Notes: a model not told the origin generated them from the letters alone. DNA of 17,832 nt from Bacteroidales bacterium (GCA_012518765.1 JAAYRN010000225.1:1-17832); one strand, 5' to 3'. Counted from the first letter of the stretch, positions 1 through 8,644 are shown. Numbers and translations are program-made.

Positions 1-638
1 ACAATTTAAAATATATGCATCAGCTAATTTTTAGAGGAGCCAAATATTCTTTTTTTTTGCTTTTTACCCTCTCGCTTCCTATCTTGCTCGAAACCGAACA
101 AATACTGAGATTATGGCTTAAAACGGTACCCGAATATACCGTCATTTTTACACGACTGGTGATCATCAATGTTTTAATCGATTGCATTTCGGGTCCGTTG
201 ATGACCGCTGCTCAAGCTTCCGGAAAAATAAAGCTCTATCAAAGTGTTGTAGGGGGGTTATTGATTCTGAATTTGCCTGTTTCTTATCTGTTTTTAAAAC
301 TCGGATTTCAACCGCAAGTTACAATCTATATAAGCATCGGCATTTCTATTATAGCATTAACGCTTAGATTATTAATTTTAAAAAAACTCGTAAAATTAAA
401 ACTTGATAAATTCTTTTATCAGGTAATATTAAAGATAATGATCGTGAGTTTCACAGCTGTTGTTATTCCCTTGCTATTTTACATATTTATGGATATATCA
501 ATTCATAGATTCATCATCGTTGCATTAGCGGCTATAGTTAGTTCTATAAATGTAATTTTCTTTTTAGGGTTGAGTTCCGATGAAAAAATCTACTTCATTA
601 ATGGATTAAAAAAAATTAAAACGAAAATTATCCAATAA
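1..638 (+). CDS. wzx: Wzx-type repeat-unit flippase, C-terminal part (partial)
   Basis: This is the C-terminal part of a lipid-linked oligosaccharide flippase of the MATE/PST (polysaccharide transporter) superfamily, which would move undecaprenyl-linked repeat units across the inner membrane. The frame is open to the left edge (first full codon at 3), so the ATG at 15 is internal and the true start lies outside. About 210 residues are visible, with roughly six hydrophobic segments. The segment with PILLETEQILRLWLKTVPEY followed by an AQASGKIKLYQ loop is typical of Bacteroidetes Wzx proteins just before the last transmembrane helices. The stop at 636-638 is followed one base later by the nitroreductase start, so the genes are probably co-transcribed. 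The family assignment is firm; the substrate is unknown. Confidence 0.85.
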   Translation, partial: NLKYMHQLIFRGAKYSFFLLFTLSLPILLETEQILRLWLKTVPEYTVIFTRLVIINVLIDCISGPLMTAAQASGKIKLYQSVVGGLLILNLPVSYLFLKLGFQPQVTIYISIGISIIALTLRLLILKKLVKLKLDKFFYQVILKIMIVSFTAVVIPLLFYIFMDISIHRFIIVALAAIVSSINVIFFLGLSSDEKIYFINGLKKIKTKIIQ

Positions 639-639
639 A

Positions 640-1653
640 ATGAATGAAATAAAAACTATTACAAAAAAATTATTAGGCGAAAAAACAGTAGCCAAAATAA
701 AAGGTTATCGTAATTCCCGGATACTCCGAAAAAATTACATAGAGGATTTTAAACTATATAAAAAACATTCTTCTGTATTTAAAAAAGATACATTTAACAA
801 AAAAGAATCCGAAATAACTTTGCTTTATCATTCCATTGAAAAAGGATTTCTTTATGATCCCATAAGATTTCGTTTTGCTGAACGCAAAATAAAAGAACTT
901 ATCGAATATCTCAAAAGCATAGATCTTCCCACTGTGAAGAATCGCACTCATATACAAGCAGCAATATTAAATTTATGTGTCTATTATGATATTCATCAAA
1001 AAAATAGGATAGATATTTCTGATTATTTCCCCGTAGAAGATTATGAGTTTTTGAAAAGTAATTTAAACATATCGGGAGATCCTATGAAATCTCATACAAA
1101 AGACACATTTTTCAAATCCATTCATTCCGATTTTAAAGAATTTTCTTCCTCAAGAAGCAGTGTCCGAAATTTTACAGGTGAAAAAATTTCCGTTGAAATA
1201 TTTCAACAAGCAGTTGATTTAGCAAATAATGCTCCATCTGTATGTAATAGACAAAGTGTATCAGTTTATTTATTAGAAAATAAAGAAAAAATAAACAGCA
1301 TTTTAAAAATTCAAGGAGGATTAAAAGGATACGATGAAAAATTAGCCCAATTGATTGTATTAACTAGTGATCGCAATTATTTTTATTCAATTGGAGAACG
1401 GAATCAGTTATTTATAGATGGCGGAATATATTTAATGAATTTATTGTATGCACTGCATTATTATAAAATAGGTGCCTGCCCGGCACATTGGGGAATGACT
1501 ATTGATGCAGACAAAAAAGTACAAAATATTCTTGGATTAAGGGAATCTGAAAAAATAATCTGCCTTATTGCTGTTGGAATACCTGAAGATAATTTTAAAA
1601 CTACATTATCACTAAGAAGACCAACAAGTGAAAATCTACATATTATTGATTAA
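640..1653 (+). CDS. Nitroreductase-family flavoprotein with long N-terminal extension
   Basis: 337 residues. The C-terminal half (about 170-320) is an FMN-binding nitroreductase fold: SRSSVRNF at 171-178 is the usual Arg/Ser phosphate-binding start, APSVCNRQ at 198-205 and GACPAHWGM at 278-286 are the later flavin-contact motifs, and GIPED at 313-317 closes the domain. The first ~165 residues are an extra, mostly helical, basic region with LLYHSIEKGF at 61-70, a motif I associate with the long nitroreductases of exopolysaccharide loci. There is no signal peptide, so it is probably cytoplasmic. It lies 1 nt after wzx and 3 nt before a pyruvyl transferase; this pairing recurs in Bacteroidetes glycan loci as I know them. 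Its reaction is not known. Oxidation or reduction of a sugar or carried group is a guess. Confidence 0.85.
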   Translation: MNEIKTITKKLLGEKTVAKIKGYRNSRILRKNYIEDFKLYKKHSSVFKKDTFNKKESEITLLYHSIEKGFLYDPIRFRFAERKIKELIEYLKSIDLPTVKNRTHIQAAILNLCVYYDIHQKNRIDISDYFPVEDYEFLKSNLNISGDPMKSHTKDTFFKSIHSDFKEFSSSRSSVRNFTGEKISVEIFQQAVDLANNAPSVCNRQSVSVYLLENKEKINSILKIQGGLKGYDEKLAQLIVLTSDRNYFYSIGERNQLFIDGGIYLMNLLYALHYYKIGACPAHWGMTIDADKKVQNILGLRESEKIICLIAVGIPEDNFKTTLSLRRPTSENLHIID

Positions 1654-1656
1654 CCA

Positions 1657-2787
1657 ATGAAAATCGGAATACTTACTCAACCCTTGCATAAAAATTATGG
1701 AGGTATATTGCAAAACTATGCTCTACAAAAGGTATTGAAAGATATGGGGCATGAAGTATGGACTATCGATAGAGACTTTAATTATAGTAGTTACCAAAAA
1801 TATGCTTCTTTTATCAAAAGGGTGCTATTGAAATCTTTTAATAGAAATATAGCCATTCAGGTATTGCCGACCAAAAAACAAGAAGAAATTATCTTGCAAC
1901 ATATAAGATCATTCATAAAAAACAACATTCAAACGACCAAAAAAACAATATCAACCGAACAATTGACGCAACTTCATCAAAAATATGCTTTTGATGCTTA
2001 CATTGTTGGTAGTGATCAAGTATGGCGTGCGCCATACTCTCCATGCCTTACAAATTATTTCCTCGATTTTATAGAATATGAAAGCCGAGTAAAAAAAATT
2101 GCCTATGCGGCATCTTTTGGAGTGGATGAATGGGAATTTACTGAGGAACAAACAAAAGAATGTGCCCGACTTGCTAAACAATTTCATGCCATATCTTTAA
2201 GAGAAGATTCAGGAGTAGAATTATGCAGAAAATATTTTGGTGTGGATGCCGTTCATCTTTTAGATCCCACCCTGTTATTGAGCAAAGAAGATTACCTGTT
2301 GCTAATGAACAACAAAAAAACGACCTCAAATAAGGGTGATTTATTTGTCTATATCTTGGATAAAGACGAGAAAAAAAACAATATTATAAACGAAATTGCA
2401 AAACATAAGAACTTAATTCCTTTCGAATTGCTTCCAAAACAATTTCTAATCGAAACAAACAAATACGAAATAGAAAAATGCATTTTCCCACCCATAGAAC
2501 AATGGTTGCGTGCATTTGTGGATGCAGAATTTATTATTACCGATTCATTTCATGGAACAATATTTTCTATTATTTTTGAAAAACCATTTATTGTTTTAGG
2601 CAATAAAAAAAGGGGATTAAATCGTTTTATTTCTCTGCTAAGAATCTTCAGCTTAAAAGATAGATTGATTGATGAAGATAAAATTGATTATTCTATAATC
2701 GAACAACAAATTAATTATAGTATAGTCCATAATATTTTGAATAAAAAACGAGAAGAAAGTTTTTCATTTCTAAAAAAATTTCTTTAA
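1657..2787 (+). CDS. Polysaccharide pyruvyl transferase family protein
   Basis: 376 residues, the usual length for the WcaK/CsaB-type family (PF04230), which adds ketal-linked pyruvate from phosphoenolpyruvate to a sugar of a glycan or its lipid-linked precursor. Visible motifs: N-terminal GILTQPLHKNYGGILQNYAL (4-23), the nucleotide-binding-like start; GSDQVWR at 118-124; ASFG at 152-155; ISLREDSG at 179-186; and TDSFHGT at 295-301, the conserved C-terminal signature. There is no signal peptide or membrane span, so it acts at the cytoplasmic face. The start at 1657 gives the canonical MKIGILT beginning and lies 3 nt after the nitroreductase stop. Some family members have no proven pyruvylation activity, so the exact acceptor and even the donor are inferred. 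Confidence 0.88.
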   Translation: MKIGILTQPLHKNYGGILQNYALQKVLKDMGHEVWTIDRDFNYSSYQKYASFIKRVLLKSFNRNIAIQVLPTKKQEEIILQHIRSFIKNNIQTTKKTISTEQLTQLHQKYAFDAYIVGSDQVWRAPYSPCLTNYFLDFIEYESRVKKIAYAASFGVDEWEFTEEQTKECARLAKQFHAISLREDSGVELCRKYFGVDAVHLLDPTLLLSKEDYLLLMNNKKTTSNKGDLFVYILDKDEKKNNIINEIAKHKNLIPFELLPKQFLIETNKYEIEKCIFPPIEQWLRAFVDAEFIITDSFHGTIFSIIFEKPFIVLGNKKRGLNRFISLLRIFSLKDRLIDEDKIDYSIIEQQINYSIVHNILNKKREESFSFLKKFL

Positions 2788-2809
2788 TAATTCCATTATA
2801 GATTTAATA

Positions 2810-3745
2810 ATGAACAATATACCTTCAATTTCTGTTGTGATACCACTTTATAATAAAGAGGAAAATATAAAAAAAACAATTCAATCTGTATTAAACCAAA
2901 CATATAAAAATTATGAAATTATTGTTATAAATGATGGTTCTACAGACAACAGTAAAAAACAAGTTGAATCATTACAAAACAAAATAATCAAGATTATTGA
3001 TAAACCTAATGGGGGGGTTTCAAGCGCACGAAACTTGGGGATGAAAGAGGCACAATATAATTATATTGCTTTTCTTGATGGAGACGATTTATGGGAACCA
3101 ACTTATCTTGAAGAAATGTGCAATTTGATTAGTGATTTTCCACATGCTTCAATGTGGGGATGCAATTATGATTATTACAAAAATTCTCGATATATTTCAA
3201 GGAAAACAATTTCATCCACATCATATAGAGGAATTTTGAATCATTATTTTGAAATGGTTTATTATGATCTTTTATTTTGTTCTTCATCTATAATAATTGA
3301 CAAAAAAAGAGCATTAGATATAGGAGGATTTGATGAAAAAATGAGTATGGGAGAAGATTTAGATATGTGGTTTAGGATGATTCTTTCTTATGAAATTGCA
3401 TACTATAACAAAACTCTAACACATTATAATCTGGATGGCATTAACAGAGCAATGAAAAAAAAACATGATTACACAAAAAGTTTTTTATGCTATACTAACA
3501 AATATAAAGAAGAAGAATCTCATAATGAGGAATTTAGAAAATTTATCAATCAATTCAGATGCAATAAAATAATTGATTTATTTGCTAATTATGATATAAA
3601 TAATTCTATGCTTAATAGCTATATTTCATCGATTGATTTTTCCGTAGTGAAAAAAAAATGGAAAATATACTGCAACTTGCCATTTATTTTAAAGAAAATT
3701 ATAGCTTTATATTATAATAATAAAATCACTTATGAGACTAAGTAG
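2810..3745 (+). CDS. GT2 family glycosyltransferase
   Basis: 311 residues with a GT-A fold. It opens with ISVVIPLYNKEENI (7-20), then VLNQTYKNYEIIVINDGSTD (27-46), the metal/nucleotide site DGDD at 90-93, and GEDLDMW at 181-187 with the likely catalytic acidic pair. No membrane segment is evident. It should transfer one sugar of the repeat unit on the cytoplasmic side; donor and acceptor cannot be told. It closely resembles the GT2 encoded at 5628: same N-terminal motif order and the GED-x2-MW motif at the same residue number (181), so the two look like paralogues. A run of seven G (3011-3017) encodes the Gly-Gly of NGGVSSARN. The 3' end overlaps the GH16 gene by 14 nt. Confidence 0.9.
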   Translation: MNNIPSISVVIPLYNKEENIKKTIQSVLNQTYKNYEIIVINDGSTDNSKKQVESLQNKIIKIIDKPNGGVSSARNLGMKEAQYNYIAFLDGDDLWEPTYLEEMCNLISDFPHASMWGCNYDYYKNSRYISRKTISSTSYRGILNHYFEMVYYDLLFCSSSIIIDKKRALDIGGFDEKMSMGEDLDMWFRMILSYEIAYYNKTLTHYNLDGINRAMKKKHDYTKSFLCYTNKYKEEESHNEEFRKFINQFRCNKIIDLFANYDINNSMLNSYISSIDFSVVKKKWKIYCNLPFILKKIIALYYNNKITYETK

Positions 3746-4571
3746 TTATTGCCCAATTTTAAGTTTATTACTATTTTTTTTATTCATTTCATGTAGCATT
3801 ATATCAGATGAGGAAAAGGTACAAAACATGATAAATGAAAATAACTGGCAAATTATTTGGGAGGATAATTTCAATGATTCAATAGATTTAAGATATTGGT
3901 CCAAAATACCGCGAACTAAAAGTACTTTGCCTTGGATCAGATTTATGACGAATAATAATGAATGTTATGACATAAAGAATGGTTCATTAACGTTAAAGGG
4001 AATAAAAAATTATTTTCTACGGGAAGATTCTGCAACATACCTAACAGGTGGCATATGGACTAAAAATAAAATAAACATTGAGTATGGTAAAGTTGAAATT
4101 AGAGCAAAAATGAAGAAAGTAAAAGGTGCATGGCCTGCTATATGGTTGCTAGATGAAAATAGGAATTATCCGTATAATTCAGGAGAAATAGACATCATGG
4201 AGAGCATTAATCACGAAGATATTATACATCAAACAGTTCATTCATTTTATATCGAAAATAATAATGAATTGAATAATCATTCAGCAGTCAGTATTGAAGA
4301 TAAATCTAAATATAACACCTATGGAGTAATTATCAACGAAGAGGAATTAATCTTTTATATAAATAATAAAGTCACATTTGTATACAAAAAAGATTGGGAA
4401 AAAGGAGAAGATCAATTTCCCTTTGATGGAAAAAAATATTTAATTCTGAGTATGCAACTTGAATATTTACCATGGACAGGTAAATTAGAGACAGAAGAAC
4501 TCCCAGCTGAAATGCAAATAGATAGGGTCCGTTTTTATAAAAAAATAAATGTATCATTGCCAGATTATTAA
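3732..4571 (+). CDS. Glycoside hydrolase family 16 lipoprotein
   Basis: 279 residues. Residues 1-20 form a lipoprotein signal peptide with lipobox FIS followed by Cys21; the mature start has acidic residues soon after (CSIISDEEK), which is suggestive of outer-surface export in Bacteroidetes but not decisive. The rest is a GH16 jelly-roll: WEDNFND at 43-49, EYGKVEIRAKM at 117-127, GAWPAIWLL at 132-140, and the catalytic signature GEIDIMES at 151-158, where E152 is the expected nucleophile, D154 the helper and E157 the acid/base. All three are present, so it is likely active. GH16 enzymes cut beta-1,3/1,4-glucans, galactans and related chains; the substrate here is not deducible. The gene sits between two GT2 genes and overlaps the first by 14 nt, so it is made with the assembly machinery. 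Chain trimming or release is an inference. Confidence 0.88.
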   Translation: MRLSSYCPILSLLLFFLFISCSIISDEEKVQNMINENNWQIIWEDNFNDSIDLRYWSKIPRTKSTLPWIRFMTNNNECYDIKNGSLTLKGIKNYFLREDSATYLTGGIWTKNKINIEYGKVEIRAKMKKVKGAWPAIWLLDENRNYPYNSGEIDIMESINHEDIIHQTVHSFYIENNNELNNHSAVSIEDKSKYNTYGVIINEEELIFYINNKVTFVYKKDWEKGEDQFPFDGKKYLILSMQLEYLPWTGKLETEELPAEMQIDRVRFYKKINVSLPDY

Positions 4572-4577
4572 TTTTAC

Positions 4578-5621
4578 ATGAAAGTTTCCATTATTATTCC
4601 TGTTTATAATGTTGCGCCTTATATTGAAAGGTGTTTATTGTCTGTGTTAAATCAAACATATAATAATATAGAGATTATTTTGATTGATGACTGTGGGTCG
4701 GATAACAGCATGAAGATAGCTATAGAATTAATAAAAAAATATAAGGCAGAAAATAAAACAAAAATTATTTACCATGAATGTAACAAAGGATTATCAGCAG
4801 CGAGAAATTCGGGAATAAACGCTTCAACAGGTGAATATATATTTTTTTTAGATAGTGATGATGAATTAACACAAAATTGCATTGAGATTTTAATAGACTC
4901 AGCAATAAAATATAAAACGGATTTTGTTATTGGAAATTATGAAACACTTGGAGGTAAAAGCAATAATACATTATTAAGGATACCTTCAAGCAATATATTT
5001 TCACGTGACAAAATATTATTTTTATATCAAAAGTCAAAATGGTATGAAATGGCATGGAACAAACTCTTGAAAAGAAACTTCATACTGAACAATGATCTTT
5101 ATTTTAAAGAGGATCTTATTCATGAAGATGAATTATGGTCTTTCATGTTAGCATGCAGTGCCAATAGTATGAGTGTCATAAATTTTAAAACATATTTTTA
5201 CTATATTAGGACAAACTCTATTACAGGGAAAATTAACCATGAATCAGACATAAATTATGCAAGAAGAAGTAATGAATCAAAAATAGAAATCGTAAAATAT
5301 ATGTGTGGTTTTATTCATGATCATCCTCAATTTAAAATAAATAAATATGTATATAAAGCTTATGAAACAAAAAAAGATTTATTATTTTACAGCTCAATAC
5401 AAAATTCTCATTCCTCGAAAAATAGGGAATATGCTACTTATAAAATATTTAGACAATACGTCTTTATCAATCCATTAAAAGCATGTTTTATCTACAATTT
5501 AGGATTTAAATTGAGAGTTAAGCTTTTTCATTATTTATTACCTCCTTATTTAGGATTTCATTATTGTTTACTCATTGAATATTTCCGAACAAAAAGGATT
5601 TCACACAAAAAATTTTTTTAA
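4578..5621 (+). CDS. GT2 family glycosyltransferase
   Basis: 347 residues. A GT-A domain occupies the first ~220: VSIIIPVYNVAPYIERCLLS (3-22), IEIILIDDCGSDNS (31-44), NKGLSAARNSG (69-79), DSDD at 92-95 for metal/nucleotide binding, and HEDELW at 182-187 containing the probable catalytic acid. The C-terminal ~120 residues are basic, with two hydrophobic stretches near residues 300-340 that may touch the membrane. It belongs to the EpsJ/WcaA-like GT2 group and differs clearly from the other two GT2 enzymes here (DSDDE and HEDELW rather than DGDD/DADD and GED-x2-MW). It starts 6 nt after the GH16 stop. Donor sugar unknown. Confidence 0.9.
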   Translation: MKVSIIIPVYNVAPYIERCLLSVLNQTYNNIEIILIDDCGSDNSMKIAIELIKKYKAENKTKIIYHECNKGLSAARNSGINASTGEYIFFLDSDDELTQNCIEILIDSAIKYKTDFVIGNYETLGGKSNNTLLRIPSSNIFSRDKILFLYQKSKWYEMAWNKLLKRNFILNNDLYFKEDLIHEDELWSFMLACSANSMSVINFKTYFYYIRTNSITGKINHESDINYARRSNESKIEIVKYMCGFIHDHPQFKINKYVYKAYETKKDLLFYSSIQNSHSSKNREYATYKIFRQYVFINPLKACFIYNLGFKLRVKLFHYLLPPYLGFHYCLLIEYFRTKRISHKKFF

Positions 5622-5627
5622 TCAAAT

Positions 5628-6503
5628 ATGAATAATAATGAGAATAACTCATATCGACGAAATTATTTCTCTATCGTAATCCCTTTGTATAATAAAGAAA
5701 ATTTTATTTTATCGACAATCAATTCTGTTTTGAATCAAACCTATAAATATTTTGAAATTATTATCATAAATGATGGTTCAACAGATAATAGTTTATCTAA
5801 ATTGAATTGTTTACATGACGATAGAATTAAAATTATAAATAAAGAGAATGGAGGTGTATCAGAAAGCCGAAATATTGGGATTCAGGAAGCAAAATACGAT
5901 TGGATAGCTTTTTTAGATGCTGATGATTTTTGGGATGAAAATTATTTGCAAGAAGCAAATAGAATGATAAATACCTATCCAAAAGCAGATATAATTGGTA
6001 CAAATTATAATTGCATCATTTTTCCAAATTATAAACAATATAGTAAAGAAGGATATATAAGTAATTATTTTGAAATAAATTTAAAAGAGTACCTTTTTTC
6101 TTCCTCAAGCGTAATAGTACAAAAAAAATGCTTCCAAAATATAAAATTTAAAAATTATTTAAAAAACGGAGAAGATATTGAAATGTGGTATCAGTTAGCC
6201 AAACATTATAAAATAGCTTATAACCCATCCATATTGTCTTTTTATCGTAAAGAAGTATCTACAGAATCCAAACGAATAAGGAATATTTCAGTTGAAAACG
6301 ATTGGAGTTATTATATCGATTTTAAAAATTGTAATAATGACCCCTATGAAAAAAGATATTTATACAAGATAGTCGCATCTTCCTCAATTTCATTGTTTAG
6401 AAATAATAATTATGCATCTCTTTTACGATTAATTAAAAAGCATGGGCTATTCAATATCTATCGTTCTATAGTTGAAGTCATAATTATCAAATTTAAAAAA
6501 TGA
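5628..6503 (+). CDS. GT2 family glycosyltransferase (paralogue of the GT2 at 2810)
   Basis: 291 residues with FSIVIPLYNKENFI (14-27), VLNQTYKYFEIIIINDGSTD (34-53), NGGVSESRN (74-82), DADD at 97-100 and GEDIEMW at 181-187. Motif order, spacing and many flanking residues (for example LF-SSS followed by a hydrophobic strand around 157-164) match the GT2 encoded at 2810, so one probably arose from the other or both came from a close common source. The C terminus ends in a basic stretch. It starts 6 nt after the previous stop, and its own stop overlaps the polymerase start by 4 nt (ATGA), which suggests translational coupling. The sugar transferred is unknown. Confidence 0.9.
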   Translation: MNNNENNSYRRNYFSIVIPLYNKENFILSTINSVLNQTYKYFEIIIINDGSTDNSLSKLNCLHDDRIKIINKENGGVSESRNIGIQEAKYDWIAFLDADDFWDENYLQEANRMINTYPKADIIGTNYNCIIFPNYKQYSKEGYISNYFEINLKEYLFSSSSVIVQKKCFQNIKFKNYLKNGEDIEMWYQLAKHYKIAYNPSILSFYRKEVSTESKRIRNISVENDWSYYIDFKNCNNDPYEKRYLYKIVASSSISLFRNNNYASLLRLIKKHGLFNIYRSIVEVIIIKFKK

Positions 6504-7813
6504 TTAAATTCAAAATTAAAAATACAATAGTATTCTTAATATTAATTTCTTTATTCTTTATTTTATTATTTATCGGGTATAATAAAATTACAGGAATAAT
6601 ATTATATTTGAATATTATGCTTATAAATATTTTTTTATTTACAAAAGCATACAGGAGAAAAAACTCTCCATTGTTAATATTTTTTTTATTTTCTCTTCTA
6701 TACGCTTATGCTTTACGTTATCCCCTTATTGATGAATTACAAATTTCCGTTTATTATTATTTCAATGATCTGGACCATATTTATAAAACTTCTTTATTGT
6801 TTTATTTGTTTCTGATATTCTTAAATTTATTCATTAAAATACCTAAAAACCCTAATAAAATACTAATTAAACAAAAAGATAATGGCCTTTTCTTCTATGT
6901 TTTCCTTATTATTTCTATTATTTTCATGATAAGAGGAAAAACAGGTGAAAACATTTTTTCTGGTGGATATGGAACCGGACTTAGTTCAGCTAATTCATTA
7001 AATGAATATTTTTTAATACCTTTTTTTATATCCATCATATTTTCAAATAATTCAAAACGAAAAAAAATATTATTATATATAATAGCTTTTATCTATGCTC
7101 TAAAAAACATCTTATATGGCGGAAGAATAGAAGTAATGATGATCGCTTTATGTATCTTTATATGGGATTTCAACATTAAGCTCAAACCCACAACTATTAT
7201 ACTTATTACATTATTTTCCTTTTATTTCTTTAAAATAATAGGTGAAATCCGTCAAAATCCTCAGTTATTATTTACATCTGACTGGATATATTTATTTATC
7301 CCATCTTTTAAAACTACTAATTCAACAGTTGTTATTAGTCAAGAAGCCGATGTGTTATATGCTACAAACAGATTAGTGTCCATGGTTGATGAAAGGATTA
7401 TCAATACCATAGATAGATTTAAAGCATTCTTTTATTTTATATTATCCATTATTTTACCGTATAGTTATTTACCTGATATTGCGAACCTTGCCTCCTATAA
7501 ACGTTTTGACTATAATGTTGGAGGAGGAGGTTTAATTTTTGGTTGGTTTTATGTATATCTTTCATATATTGGGGTTATTTTGATTGCTTTTTATATTTCG
7601 AAAATTTTGTCAAAAATTGGGCTAAATAATGAGAAAGGAATTTCTTTTATAAATATATATGCTGTATTTGTATTTATGACTATGCCGAGATGGTTTGCAT
7701 ATTCTCCTATTACAATGTTTAAGTTATCATTGTATGGAGCATCTATTTGTTTTTTAGTAATTGGTCTCGATAATATGATTAAAAAATATATTTCAAAGAA
7801 AAAAACCACATAA
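6500..7813 (+). CDS. wzy: O-antigen/capsule repeat-unit polymerase (Wzy-like)
   Basis: 437 residues with about twelve strongly hydrophobic segments spread over the whole length. Short loops and one longer loop (about 250-305, rich in polar residues, IGEIRQNPQ at its start) match the inner-membrane polymerases that join flipped repeat units at the periplasmic face. GGRIE near 207-211 and the glycine-rich YNVGGGGLIFGW around 337-348 resemble positions often seen in Wzy proteins, but this family diverges so much that the assignment rests mainly on topology and on the locus otherwise containing Wzx but no other polymerase candidate. The ATG overlaps the preceding GT2 stop. It is the last intact gene before the IS remnant. 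Confidence 0.75.
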   Translation: MIKFKIKNTIVFLILISLFFILLFIGYNKITGIILYLNIMLINIFLFTKAYRRKNSPLLIFFLFSLLYAYALRYPLIDELQISVYYYFNDLDHIYKTSLLFYLFLIFLNLFIKIPKNPNKILIKQKDNGLFFYVFLIISIIFMIRGKTGENIFSGGYGTGLSSANSLNEYFLIPFFISIIFSNNSKRKKILLYIIAFIYALKNILYGGRIEVMMIALCIFIWDFNIKLKPTTIILITLFSFYFFKIIGEIRQNPQLLFTSDWIYLFIPSFKTTNSTVVISQEADVLYATNRLVSMVDERIINTIDRFKAFFYFILSIILPYSYLPDIANLASYKRFDYNVGGGGLIFGWFYVYLSYIGVILIAFYISKILSKIGLNNEKGISFINIYAVFVFMTMPRWFAYSPITMFKLSLYGASICFLVIGLDNMIKKYISKKKTT

Positions 7814-7880
7814 TATAGTGGCAATTATCAAAGCACCAAGAAGAAAATTTTTGGCAACTTTTTTAAGCAAAATGAATAAT
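7814..7880 (+). other. Left flank of IS element, AT-rich, with 12-bp inverted match to IS interior
   Basis: 67 non-coding bases between the polymerase stop and the left end of the insertion element. No hairpin convincing as a terminator was found. Bases 7815-7826 (ATAGTGGCAATT) are the exact reverse complement of 9303-9314, which straddles the inner edge of the IS right end. The flank may therefore hold a scrap of an earlier, related insertion, or this may be chance in AT-rich DNA. Confidence 0.4.
7875..7880. repeat. Target-site duplication, left copy (AATAAT)
   Basis: Six bases directly before the left inverted repeat, identical to 9328-9333 directly after the right one. The copies are short and AT-rich, but their exact abutment to both repeats supports a true duplication. 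Confidence 0.7.
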
Positions 7881-7898
7881 GAGTCCACTTTAAAAAGT
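7881..7898 (+). repeat. IS left terminal inverted repeat (18 bp)
   Basis: GAGTCCACTTTAAAAAGT. It differs from the right repeat at two positions (7th and 15th). Beyond base 18 the two ends diverge. Confidence 0.85.
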
Positions 7899-8604
7899 CG
7901 GTGATTATAATTTTGTTGTTATACTGTCGCTTTTGTTTATAAAATGCACTTAAAATCCATCGTTATCAGATAAAAAAATCGTATATTGTATCCCGTAAAA
8001 GATCAAGGAATCATGTTCAAAAAGACACCGGAAAATCCACAATGCGACCTGTTTCCCACGCCTTCCACCCAAATGGGCAGGTGTGAAGCAAAAAAATGCG
8101 ATGATCCCCACGGGTGGCATAATCTGTTTTATGCAAATATGACCCCGGATAGACGAGGCCGTTTTTCCCCTCTGTTCAAAGAGGGTAACATGGGCGCTCC
8201 AAATGCTTCTATACGGGTGATTATCGCCATGTCCATTATCAAGGAAGGCTTCGGCTGCCGTGATGAAGATCTATTTGAAAAATGCCGGTTCGATCTGCCG
8301 GTGCGTAAGGCTTTGGCCTTTTCTCTCTTAGCGATGTTGTGCCCTCTATCGATACTTCCCTTGGCCGACTCATTTATCGGGTTCTAAAACGCCTTGCAGA
8401 AACCACTACCGGCTACGACCTTCTTCATCGCGTCTTCCACGAACAGTCCGAAGTCGTTAAGGGACAAGCCATCCTTCCACCAAGGAAGATATTACGGCCA
8501 AAAGCGTTCAAAATCCCAATGACCCCGATGCTGGTTATCGAAAAAAAGGAAACCAAAAGGTAAAGGGCTACAGCGTGAACATCACCGAGACCTGTGATGA
8601 TAAG

Positions 8605-8644
8605 GAGAAAGAGAAAGAGAAAGAGAAAGAGAAAGAGAGAAAGA
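8605..8644 (+). repeat. GAGAAA microsatellite inside the transposase pseudogene
   Basis: Five exact GAGAAA units (8605-8634), then an extra GA (8635-8636), then a sixth GAGAAA (8637-8642) and GAC. It encodes alternating Lys-Glu between TCDD and KPNLIVN of the transposase. The extra dinucleotide throws the frame, which fits slipped-strand replication. Confidence 0.9.

Noticed and set aside
7814..7880. Transcription terminator after the polymerase gene
   Set aside because: No stem with a GC-rich arm followed by a T run could be formed; the T runs here lack a convincing hairpin.
7908..7915. TAATTTTG near the IS left end as a promoter -7 box
   Set aside because: No TTTG or TTG lies 19-21 bp upstream; such strings are common in AT-rich DNA.
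8605..8644. Short tandem repeat considered as a CRISPR-like array
   Set aside because: Units are 6 bp with no spacers and lie inside a transposase reading frame.
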